From assembly GCA_035689095.1 (NCBI GenBank), contig DASSMB010000116.1, positions 1-10,239 on the forward strand: a stretch of DNA of 10,239 nucleotides, read 5' to 3'. The notes beneath the pieces are model-generated. The model saw nothing but the letters and a program-made list of their open reading frames with translations. It was not told the DNA's origin and did no database searches. Below are positions 1 through 5,389 of the stretch, in pieces. Within the stretch, counting starts at the first letter, position 1; every line of letters begins with the position of its first letter. Both the position numbers and the translations under genes were made by a program. Origin of the DNA: JACDDK01 sp035689095. GTDB taxonomy: Bacteria; Actinomycetota; Rubrobacteria; Rubrobacterales; Rubrobacteraceae.

Positions 1-308
1 AAGGTGCCGGGGTTGTGCCGCTGCCGCTCCTCCAGGGAGGCCAGGTCCGCGTTAGTCTTCACCCGCCCGCCGAAGTGCCGGAAGAAGTCCATCCGCTCCA
101 GGTAGGCCGGGACGTCGCGGCCCGAGAGCGCCAGGTCAACCCCCTCGCAGCGCGGCGCGAGGAACTCAAGGAGCGCCGCCAGCCCGCAGATACCGGCCGG
201 CTCCACGAAGCTCACCGGACGGAGGTCCAGGACGACAGGCTCCCCCTCCACCCGCGAGGCGGCGTCGAACGCCGGGTCCAGGCTACCGAGCGTCAGCATC
301 CCGCTCAT
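1..308 (-). CDS. STAS-domain regulatory protein, N-terminal part (runs off left edge)
   Basis: The minus-strand frame starts at ATG 308-306 and stays open to the window edge, giving 102 residues. A GGAG lies about 10 nt upstream of the ATG. The hydrophobic beta-strand VVLDLR (residues 25-30), then VSFVEPAGICGLAALLEFL (32-50), then VDLALSG (57-63) and YLERMDFF (69-76), follow the STAS fold seen in anti-sigma-factor antagonists and in STAS/HATPase fusion proteins. There, a conserved beta-strand is followed by a helix that begins at the phosphorylatable Ser/Thr region. Here the usual Ser is not obvious (EPAG occupies that site), so phospho-switching is uncertain. The C-terminus is missing, and a fused ATP-binding domain could follow outside the window. 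The opposite-strand frame over 15-356 is Arg/His/Pro-rich and looks like a shadow. Family assignment is inferred from pattern only. Confidence 0.55.
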   Translation of the reverse strand, partial: MSGMLTLGSLDPAFDAASRVEGEPVVLDLRPVSFVEPAGICGLAALLEFLAPRCEGVDLALSGRDVPAYLERMDFFRHFGGRVKTNADLASLEERQRHNPGT

Positions 309-411
309 AGCGCCCCGGCTCCGTACATTCAATTTCAAAAGTTGTGTGTTCACTAGCCTTATTGTAGCCGGTGTAAAGCGACGCCTTTAGTGTGTTCTGT
401 GCATGCGCGAC

Positions 412-1053
412 CTAAGTACGAGAAAACATTGGTTTCCATGGCCCTCTTGCATTGAAAGATATTTCCGTGTCCTCAGGCAACTTCACAGCCTCGATAAAGG
501 TTACTTCGACGACTTTGCCACACGTATAAGGACATTGTTCGGCGGGCAGAAACGTTCCTGGGCCGCGAGGGCTTTGTCTTCCTTGGAACTGTCGTGGAGC
601 ACCAGAATTATATTTGCAGAACAAAGGACGTCTGCCTGGATTTTTCACAAGCAGGGAATTGAAACGAGTTCTAATAACAACAGGGCGTTCCTCACTATAG
701 CGGGCAAAGTGATTCTCGCCATATGAAATAGGTGCATGTTGCCAACCAGACCAAAAGAACACGCGGCGATTCAGGTCTTCTACGAAATCTCCGAGAGTCC
801 ACCCATCTGTGAAGTTGATGTTGTCTGCATACAGTGGTGCTTGGTCGCGCAAAACGATTTGTTCTGAGTCAATACGCACCGGCATTTTTTCAATCCTTCG
901 AGTTCTTATAATCTCCTTATTTTCCGCTGAATTGAGGAGAACAGCAGCGCTTTCGAGGCATCCTGAAGACTTAATACGATCTATGTTCTCTTGAGCTGTA
1001 AGGTGGTAGAGAAATGGTCTGGTCTCAGAATAATTGTCGAGCGTAAAAGGCAT
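412..1053 (-). CDS. DUF7002 family protein, possible ADP-ribosyltransferase-like fold
   Basis: A 213-residue protein of unknown function. An N-terminal FLYHLTAQENIDRIKSSG (residues 14-31) resembles the YH-[LI]-T entry motif of DUF7002 proteins and, more distantly, of DarT-like ADP-ribosyltransferases. It is followed by IVLRDQAPL (66-74), NRRVFFW (95-101), a Tyr/Asn-Ser stretch KYNSG (147-151), and PRGPGTF (162-168), all in the order I associate with DUF7002. No enzymatic activity is established to my knowledge. Base composition is clearly lower in GC than the flanking genes (for example 600-720), which suggests recent acquisition. The gene lies 12 nt after the stop of the GNAT gene and has no good Shine-Dalgarno directly before its ATG, so translation is probably coupled. 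Only 103 bp separate its stop from the next minus-strand gene. The + strand frame at 403-726 is a shadow. Confidence 0.7.
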   Translation of the reverse strand: MPFTLDNYSETRPFLYHLTAQENIDRIKSSGCLESAAVLLNSAENKEIIRTRRIEKMPVRIDSEQIVLRDQAPLYADNINFTDGWTLGDFVEDLNRRVFFWSGWQHAPISYGENHFARYSEERPVVIRTRFNSLLVKNPGRRPLFCKYNSGAPRQFQGRQSPRGPGTFLPAEQCPYTCGKVVEVTFIEAVKLPEDTEISFNARGPWKPMFSRT

Positions 1054-1065
1054 CTGGTGCGAGGT

Positions 1066-1620
1066 TTATCCGTCCCGGCGGCGTTCATAGAACAGCTCGG
1101 TGTAACGCTTGTTGTCATAGCGGCTAAGGAGGGTGCCGTCGCCGGCCTCATAGAAGCCGCACTTCTCGAAGACGCGCTGCATCCGGTGGTTGTGGGCGAG
1201 GGTCGAGCCGCGCACGACCTTAACGCCGAGCGACTCGAAGGCGTACTGTACGAGCAGGTTCACCGCTTCGCTGGCGTAGCCGCGGCCCCGGAGGGTCTTC
1301 GGGCCTATCTTGATCCCCAGATCACAGCCGCCGTGGCGAAAACTGTAGAGGGTAGCCATCCCAATGGGCTCGCGGGGGTCCCCGGCCTCTATGATGAAGG
1401 TCTTGACACTCCGGTCTTCCCAGCGGGACAGGTAGTCGCGCCGCGCGGCGGAGAGGGAGATGGAGATGGGCGAGCGTCCGTTCCAGGCGGCGAGTTCGGG
1501 GTCGCGGTCCCAGTTGTAAGCTACCTCCACGTCCGCTTCGCGGGGCGGACGAAGCGTCACGGATTCTCCGCCAAGTATCTGGATCTCTTCAGCGTGAATA
1601 ACGGCTCCTCCTGTCTTCAA
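1066..1620 (-). CDS. GNAT-family N-acetyltransferase (RimJ/RimL type)
   Basis: The predicted cytoplasmic enzyme transfers acetyl from acetyl-CoA to an amine; its substrate is unknown. Beginning near residue 20, the protein shows the RimJ/RimL layout: SVTLRPPREAD at the first strand, GMATLYSF (87-94) in the central strand, IGPKTLRGRGYASEA (105-119) containing the R-G-x-G-Y acetyl-CoA pyrophosphate loop, and the C-terminal N-x-x-M-x-R-V-F-E-K-C-G-F block (144-156). Length is typical of the family. The start is doubtful. The longest frame begins at TTG 1620, but an ideal AGGAGGA (1612-1606) lies inside it, six bases before ATT 1599-1597, and the promoter -10 box ends only 7 bp before the TTG. 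Translation may therefore start at ATT 1599, or the mRNA may be leaderless from the TTG. The gene is first in a two-gene unit with the DUF7002 gene and diverges from the HD-domain gene. Confidence 0.85.
   Translation of the reverse strand: MKTGGAVIHAEEIQILGGESVTLRPPREADVEVAYNWDRDPELAAWNGRSPISISLSAARRDYLSRWEDRSVKTFIIEAGDPREPIGMATLYSFRHGGCDLGIKIGPKTLRGRGYASEAVNLLVQYAFESLGVKVVRGSTLAHNHRMQRVFEKCGFYEAGDGTLLSRYDNKRYTELFYERRRDG
1606..1612 (-). promoter_or_regulatory. Shine-Dalgarno that argues for a rare ATT start of the GNAT gene
   Basis: AGGAGGA on the minus strand is a near-perfect anti-SD match, located six bases upstream of ATT (1599-1597) in the GNAT frame. No ATG, GTG or TTG lies at usable spacing after it. 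The only conventional start (TTG 1620) lies upstream of it. Confidence 0.45.
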
Positions 1621-1626
1621 GAGACA

Positions 1627-1654
1627 ATCTTACACGCACCGCCGCCCGCCACAA
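1627..1654 (-). promoter_or_regulatory. Sigma-A-type promoter for the GNAT-DUF7002 pair
   Basis: On the minus strand, TTGTGG (1654-1649), a 16-bp spacer and TAAGAT (1632-1627) form a reasonable -35/-10 pair. The predicted transcription start falls near 1620, so the mRNA would have either no leader (TTG start) or about a 20-nt leader carrying AGGAGGA (ATT start). Confidence 0.4.
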
Positions 1655-1722
1655 GCGGCCCGGGTCCTCCTAGAGGTCTCGTTTTCGCTAGAATACGCGA
1701 AGGTCAAACACCGGGAGTAGCA

Positions 1723-3054
1723 TTGAGCGGTACGGTTGGGGAGCTCTTCGGAGGCTCCGGGAGGAGAATCCGGGACGTAGTCTGGGGGGACGTCCCTATA
1801 GACCGGGCGGTTAGGACCCTGCTCGAGACTGAGGCCATGGCTCGCCTTAAAGGCATCAGCCAGCTCGGCTTTACCACGCAGGCTTTCCCGCGCGCGCGTC
1901 ACTCGCGCTTCGAGCACGCCATAGGCGTCTACCACCTGACGCGGCTCACCCTCAAGAGGATAACGGACTCCGGCGCGTACCTGGAGGACCGGGAGGTGCA
2001 GGGCGCTCTGGCCGCCGCGCTCCTGCTGGACGCGGCCCGTTACCCGTACCCGCAATCCATAGAAGGAATAGCCCTGCCAAGCATAATCTCGCGGAGGGAA
2101 CTGTCGCGGAACCTGATCGAGGAGACCGAGGTAGCGAAGGTCTTGCGCAACGAGTGGGACCTCGAACCCCACAACGTCTACCGGCTCGTCGCCCGCGGCG
2201 GCACTCCTCCGCGCGGCCTCACCCCCACCGAACACCTCATCCGGGACATACTCTTCGGCTCCCTGGACGTGGACATGCTCGACGCCCTGGTCCGGGACTC
2301 GCAGGCCGCGGGAGTTCCCTACGGCATAGTGAGGGTCGAGCCCCTGATCGAACGCCTCCGCATCGTCGGTCAGGATAACCGCGCCCTGATGGCGGTGGAC
2401 GAGGAGGGCGTCGGCTCCCTCCAGTCTCTCGTCTTCTCCCGGTACCTGATCCACTACAACCTCTACGGCCATTACGCCCTGCGCATCCCGACCGTGATGT
2501 TCCTGCGCGCCGTCCAGGACGCCCTTCAAGCCGAGGCCGTCGACCCCTTCGTCCTCTCCGAGAAGGACGATGCCGGAGCCTTCATCATGGTCCAGGACTC
2601 CGGCGAAGCCGGGACCTCCACGGCCGTCCTCACCAAACGCCTCGCCGAGCGCCGCCTCTACCGCCGGGCACTGGAACTGGACGAGCGTCACCCAAGCTAC
2701 GCGTCGCTCATGCGCCTGCGCGACGACGCTTCCTGGCGCCGCCGGGTCGAGGAAGCCTGGTCACGTTACCTGACCCGCTACCGGAAGGGCGTCGCCGGAC
2801 CCTTCGACATCCTTATAGACCTGCCGGAGACCAGTGCGCTCACAACCGGTCTGCGCATCATCCGCCAGTATCCCCTCCCTGGAGAGCGCAACCCAGCAAC
2901 CTGGCAGCACATCTCCGGCATGACCGAAGACGACATGATCCGCTACCACGCCCCACTCCGCCGCATCCGCGTAGTCACCGCCAACGACGATCTGACAACC
3001 TCCGTGCGCCGCCACGCAGAGGAACTCTTTACCATCGCCGAAGAGGTGGGCTAG
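1723..3054 (+). CDS. COG1078-type HD-domain protein with degenerate active site
   Basis: A 443-residue homologue of the YwfO/dGTPase-like HD phosphohydrolases. Start TTG 1723 is preceded by GGGAG at 1713-1717 (5-nt spacing), and homology begins right after it. The frame is open far upstream, but that part is antisense to the GNAT gene. Family landmarks are RARHSRFEHAIGVYHL (57-72), LDVDMLDALVRDSQAAGVPYG (181-201) and SRYLIHYNLYGHYALR in the C-terminal half. The signature helix, normally LLHDIGH-x-PFSH, here reads LLLDAARYPYPQS (100-112): the HD His is Leu102, the next metal His is Arg106 and the third is Gln111. Only His65, Asp103 and the later Asp182/184 remain. From family knowledge this should abolish metal binding and (d)NTP hydrolysis, so a regulatory or structural role is inferred. 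The frame is otherwise intact, with strong codon bias, so it is not a decaying pseudogene. It is followed by a terminator. Confidence 0.88.
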   Translation: MSGTVGELFGGSGRRIRDVVWGDVPIDRAVRTLLETEAMARLKGISQLGFTTQAFPRARHSRFEHAIGVYHLTRLTLKRITDSGAYLEDREVQGALAAALLLDAARYPYPQSIEGIALPSIISRRELSRNLIEETEVAKVLRNEWDLEPHNVYRLVARGGTPPRGLTPTEHLIRDILFGSLDVDMLDALVRDSQAAGVPYGIVRVEPLIERLRIVGQDNRALMAVDEEGVGSLQSLVFSRYLIHYNLYGHYALRIPTVMFLRAVQDALQAEAVDPFVLSEKDDAGAFIMVQDSGEAGTSTAVLTKRLAERRLYRRALELDERHPSYASLMRLRDDASWRRRVEEAWSRYLTRYRKGVAGPFDILIDLPETSALTTGLRIIRQYPLPGERNPATWQHISGMTEDDMIRYHAPLRRIRVVTANDDLTTSVRRHAEELFTIAEEVG

Positions 3055-3075
3055 AGCGGCACCCGGACAAAGAAA

Positions 3076-3119
3076 AAGGGCCGGTATTCACAGAAGGGTG
3101 AGACCCTTTTCCGGCCCTT
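3076..3119 (+). terminator. Nested hairpin terminator after the HD gene
   Basis: The outer stem AAGGGCCGG (3076-3084) pairs with CCGGCCCTT (3111-3119). Inside it AAGGGT (3094-3099) pairs with ACCCTT (3103-3108) around a GAG loop and is followed by TT, giving a small intrinsic-terminator shape of its own. A further imperfect stem (AGCGG 3120-3124 with CCGCT 3138-3142) follows. It starts 21 bp after the HD stop codon. Confidence 0.65.
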
Positions 3120-3210
3120 AGCGGCCTCCTGAAGAGACCGCTAGGATGATACAGATATTATATGGACGCCCGACCAGCGGCGCAAGCCCCTCTCAATAAA
3201 ACTTAATCTT

Positions 3211-3238
3211 TTGCCGTCTCGCCGTCCGATGCTATACT
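3211..3238 (+). promoter_or_regulatory. Sigma-A promoter of tRNA-Lys
   Basis: TTGCCG (3211-3216), a 16-bp spacer and TATACT (3233-3238) precede the tRNA, with the expected transcription start near 3245, four bases before the mature 5' end. The surrounding DNA is AT-rich compared with the rest of the window. Confidence 0.65.
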
Positions 3239-3248
3239 TTCGCTTCAT

Positions 3249-3321
3249 GGGCCGCTAGCTCAATTGGCAGAGCAAGAGACTCTTAATCTCTAGGTTCCAG
3301 GTTCGAGTCCTGGGCGGCTCA
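3249..3321 (+). tRNA. tRNA-Lys (anticodon CTT)
   Basis: A complete 73-nt cloverleaf can be folded by eye. The acceptor GGGCCGC (3249-3255) pairs with GCGGCTC (3314-3320), with discriminator A at 3321. The D stem is GCTC/GAGC. The anticodon stem AGAGA/TCTCT (3275-3279 with 3287-3291) encloses CTCTTAA, giving anticodon CTT, which reads AAG lysine codons. The T stem CCAGG/CCTGG (3297-3301 with 3309-3313) carries loop TTCGAGT. The 3' CCA is not encoded. A promoter lies directly upstream and a strong hairpin 31 bp downstream, so it is a single-gene transcription unit. Confidence 0.97.
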
Positions 3322-3352
3322 CTCGGAAAGTACCTGCAAATAGCGGGAAAGC

Positions 3353-3382
3353 GAAAGCCCCGGTTTCTACGCCGGGGCTTTC
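3353..3382 (+). terminator. Rho-independent-type terminator of tRNA-Lys
   Basis: GAAAGCCCCGG (3353-3363) pairs perfectly over 11 bp with CCGGGGCTTTC (3372-3382) around the 8-nt loop TTTCTACG. The T-rich right arm supplies part of the U tract, and no long T run follows. Confidence 0.75.
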
Positions 3383-3406
3383 TGACACCAGTTTTGACAC
3401 CAGTTT
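3383..3406 (+). repeat. Perfect 12-bp tandem repeat TGACACCAGTTT x2
   Basis: The unit TGACACCAGTTT occurs twice back to back (3383-3394 and 3395-3406), immediately after the tRNA terminator. The core TGACACC recurs at 3934-3940, and its reverse complement GGTGTCA at 3924-3930. Short direct repeats next to a tRNA 3' end are common at integrase/excisionase binding sites; that role is inferred here, since no integrase is visible. Confidence 0.6.
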
Positions 3407-3744
3407 CGGCAAATCCGGCCGATTCTCAACCCAAAGCCTCATCCATCGCGGATGCGGTGCTGACGGCGATGACGCGGGGCATCGAGATGGTGCATCGGCG
3501 GGTGCCCCAGGTCTACGTGGGCGGGCGCTTGGAGCGGGACGAATCGAGGGCGGTGGAGGTCGCCCCGATGGGGAACCCGCTGGAGGCGACCGGGCTCCTG
3601 CGCGAGGGGCAGGCGGTGGAGATGCTCATCCGGCGCGACTACAGGGCGGCGGCACTGGTCTTTTCGGACATCGCATCCAAGGTGAGCGGCGCGGAGCGCG
3701 GACACTACTACCGCAGTTTACTCCTTCTCTCTGACAGCGGTTAG
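3394..3744 (+). pseudogene. Fragment resembling a Cas02710/CARF-type CRISPR ancillary protein
   Basis: The frame gives 116 residues from TTG 3394, which lies in the repeat and is unlikely to be a true start. From about residue 22 on it looks like a real protein: a Thr-Ala-Met helix, then VYVGGR (39-44), a variable loop with Val-rich strand, NPLEATGLLREGQAVEML (61-78), then RRDYRAAALVFSDIASK (79-95) and ERGHYYRSLLLLSD (100-113), ending abruptly. The order YVGG-x-R, an N-P-x-E turn, a helix with R-x-Y/F-x-x-A, then a Tyr-rich helix is what I recall from Cas02710 (TIGR02710) CARF proteins, between their TGGTK-containing CARF core and the C-terminal domain. The nucleotide-binding N-terminus and the effector C-terminus are both absent, so it would be a remnant. 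No cas gene or CRISPR array is nearby. Assignment is from memory of the family pattern. Confidence 0.4.
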
Positions 3745-3923
3745 CGTAAGTATTGATCCGCTGCTAACCTGCGGGCATGAAACGACCACTGCGGCTACCG
3801 CCCGCTGGATCAACCTTTGTGAGTACCGCTGTGAGATCGGCGTCCACGTCCGCCGTGATCCTGACCCTGGTCATCCGATAGCCTCCGGTAGCTTCGTCTA
3901 TCCCGTCTTACCAGCGGCGAATT

Positions 3924-3940
3924 GGTGTCAGGGTGACACC
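3924..3940. repeat. Inverted repeat GGTGTCA-GGG-TGACACC
   Basis: A perfect 7-bp inverted repeat with a 3-bp centre. Its half-site TGACACC is the same heptamer found twice at 3383-3401, so one sequence word appears four times within 560 bp. It could be a protein-binding site, or a vestige of the same mobile element. Confidence 0.45.
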
Positions 3941-3997
3941 CTTATTCTGGCGGAAGACGGCACGGTGAGGTGTATTTTTGCGAAGTGCCGGAAGGTG

Positions 3998-4023
3998 GCG
4001 TGGGAGATCCGCGTGGGAGATCC
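3998..4023 (+). repeat. 13-bp perfect tandem duplication
   Basis: GCGTGGGAGATCC occurs twice in direct succession (3998-4010 and 4011-4023). Thirteen is not a multiple of three, so the duplication would shift any frame it entered. This is consistent with decay of the surrounding sequence. Confidence 0.7.
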
Positions 4024-4145
4024 GAACTTGGCGAGGGTGTTAAGGAAGACGAGGTTTCTGGATAGCCTTCCGTAGGGAGTAGCGCGTGCCGTCGCTATAA
4101 CCCCGGATGGCAGAGAAGCCGGCGGCAAGGGAAGCGCGTTAGGGC

Positions 4146-4403
4146 GTGGTCATATTCTTCAAGAGCTTCGTGGACGACTCCGCGCCCGAAGGGGAGCCCC
4201 GAGGCGAGCGGGAGGAGTACCTGCACGCCGAAGGGATTTCTCGCGACCATCTGCTACGATCAGCACCGGGCCGCGGTCTACGGCCGCGGTCTGCGGCGGC
4301 GGGATATTCGGAGGGCGAGGTGCCACGCTTCTCGAACAGCAGGACTCTCTCTTCTGGCAAGCTGGGGATCCCCCTCGGGCTGAGTGGGAAGGACGGGTGG
4401 TGA
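4146..4403 (+). CDS. Small hypothetical protein overlapping the methyltransferase start
   Basis: An 85-residue frame from GTG 4146. Its first half (VVIFFKSFVDDSAPEGEP and the following acidic stretch) uses almost only G/C-ending codons and reads like genuine coding DNA. The second half, after a GC-rich direct repeat (GCCGCGGTCT twice, near 4270-4292), is Ser/Gly/Arg-rich and unconvincing, as if a frameshift had occurred. Its TGA stop (4401-4403) overlaps the methyltransferase GTG start (4400-4402) in a GTGA arrangement typical of coupled genes, which argues for a real unit. No recognisable domain. It could also be the eroded 3' end of a longer upstream gene. Confidence 0.3.
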   Translation: MVIFFKSFVDDSAPEGEPRGEREEYLHAEGISRDHLLRSAPGRGLRPRSAAAGYSEGEVPRFSNSRTLSSGKLGIPLGLSGKDGW

Positions 4404-5233
4404 CCGAACGCGGTCCCGCGCGGGGCGAGCAGGCGCTCGCGGAGGGCCTCCACGCGGCCCGGAGGACCTCGCAGAAGCGGGCGAAGAGGATCTCCGCGCT
4501 GAAGCTGGAGGTCGAAGAGCTAAGGGCTGCCCGAGCGGAAGACGAGCGGCTCCTGCACTACCTGCTCTCCGATGCCTTCGACCGCCGCGGCCCGTGGGTT
4601 ACCGGCGTGCGGATAGACGGAAAGGTCTACGGCAGGGCAACCCGCCACACCAGCCCCAGGCTGGAGGAGTTCTTCGAGGCGTTCCCCGAGGCTTCCAAGG
4701 GAAGGATACTGGAGCCGGGCTCCCTGGAGGGCGCCATGACCGTCGAGCTCGCCCGGAGGGCGAGGGAGGTGGTGAGTCTGGAGGGCAGGCCCCAGAACGT
4801 CGAGCGGGCCGAGTTCCTAAAGGGCCTCTTCGGGGTCGACAACGTCGCCTTCCACGTCACCGATCTTGAGGCGGACGATCTGTCATCGTACGGCGGGTTC
4901 GACGCGGTGTTCTGTTGCGGGCTGCTCTACCACCTCCCCAACCCCCGCGCCTTCGTGGAGCGCGCGGCCGCCGCGGCCCCGAACCTCTACCTCGACACGC
5001 AGTACGCCTGCCCCGGCTGGGAACTCGCGGAGCGGGACGGTCTGCGGGGCTGGGTCAGCACGGAAGACCCGCAAGACCCCCAGAGCGGGCTCTCCGGCAC
5101 CGCCTTCTGGCCAACCCTGGACGAACTACACAGGCTCCTCCGGGAGAGCGGCTACGAGACCGTAGTGACCCTGGCCCGTCCCCCCGACAACCGTCACGGC
5201 CCAAGGGTGCGCATCGCCGCCAGCCGCCCCTAG
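4400..5233 (+). CDS. Class I SAM-dependent methyltransferase
   Basis: A predicted cytoplasmic methyltransferase of about 277 residues, substrate unknown. Residues from about 15 to 55 form an Arg/Glu/Ala-rich helix that looks coiled-coil-like. The Rossmann core begins with RILEPGSLEG (about 102-111), the motif I glycine loop that binds S-adenosylmethionine. An acidic end of strand two follows at VVSLEG, a third strand at VAFHVTDLEADDL, and then FDAVFCCGLLYHLPNPRAFV, the motif IV/post-motif region of Methyltransf_23-like enzymes. The GLLYHLPNP pattern is common among methyltransferases in polysaccharide and natural-product clusters; that context is not visible here. Start GTG 4400 has GGAAGG (4387-4392) 7 nt upstream; an adjacent in-frame GTG at 4397 is an alternative. 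The gene converges on gldA with a hairpin between them. Confidence 0.88.
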   Translation: MTERGPARGEQALAEGLHAARRTSQKRAKRISALKLEVEELRAARAEDERLLHYLLSDAFDRRGPWVTGVRIDGKVYGRATRHTSPRLEEFFEAFPEASKGRILEPGSLEGAMTVELARRAREVVSLEGRPQNVERAEFLKGLFGVDNVAFHVTDLEADDLSSYGGFDAVFCCGLLYHLPNPRAFVERAAAAAPNLYLDTQYACPGWELAERDGLRGWVSTEDPQDPQSGLSGTAFWPTLDELHRLLRESGYETVVTLARPPDNRHGPRVRIAASRP

Positions 5234-5345
5234 CCGCCGAGAGGTCGCACCCGCGTCGGGCAGGCAGCCGATGGAGGCGCGCCTCGAGCGCGGCCTCTAC
5301 ATGGCCCGCCCGGCCGACATCATCCTTCCCTGCGGTGCTCGTGCC

Positions 5346-5386
5346 GCCGCCGCTCGACGGGTCGGGAGCCCGCCTTCGACGGCGGC
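5346..5386. terminator. GC-rich hairpin between convergent methyltransferase and gldA
   Basis: GCCGCCG (5346-5352), a bulged C, TCGA and then C-GGG pair with CCC-G, TCGA and CGGCGGC (5380-5386), leaving a short loop. The stem is interrupted by small bulges, and neither side has a T tract. It sits just 3' of the gldA stop codon and 112 bp past the methyltransferase stop, where a bidirectional terminator would be expected. The 5234-5389 gap shows no convincing gene. Confidence 0.4.
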
Positions 5387-5389
5387 CGA

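Larger units (their letters stand above)
3686..4075 (+). other. Start-less open frame, possible gene remnant
   Basis: In the frame ending at TAG 4073-4075 there are 130 consecutive sense codons after TGA 3683-3685, but no ATG, GTG or TTG until GTG 3965. The encoded stretch is rich in Cys and Trp and ends in a plausible basic tail (NLARVLRKTRFLDSLP). Third positions are moderately G/C-biased, as for eroded coding DNA. I do not recognise it. It overlaps the end of the CARF-like fragment in another frame and contains the 13-bp tandem duplication at 3998-4023. It may equally be chance, since high-GC DNA has few stops. No confident gene exists between 3745 and 4145. Confidence 0.2.

Noticed and set aside
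15..356. Plus-strand ORF at the left edge
   Set aside because: No motif and shadow-like composition; the minus strand there shows a STAS-like pattern.
361..366. TACAAT on the minus strand as -10 box for the STAS gene
   Set aside because: The -10 matches well but no convincing -35 hexamer lies at proper spacing, so it was not listed as a promoter.
991..1722. Upstream extension of the HD-domain frame
   Set aside because: The frame is open but lies antisense to the GNAT and part of the DUF7002 gene; HD-family homology begins after TTG 1723, which has a good ribosome site.
1630..2691. Long minus-strand frame opposite the HD gene
   Set aside because: Composition is that of a shadow frame (Val/Gly/Gln-rich, no motif), while the + strand carries a clear protein family.
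3297..3321. Possible duplicated tRNA-Lys 3' end as attL/attR
   Set aside because: I found no second copy of the T-arm/acceptor sequence elsewhere in the window, so an att pair cannot be claimed.
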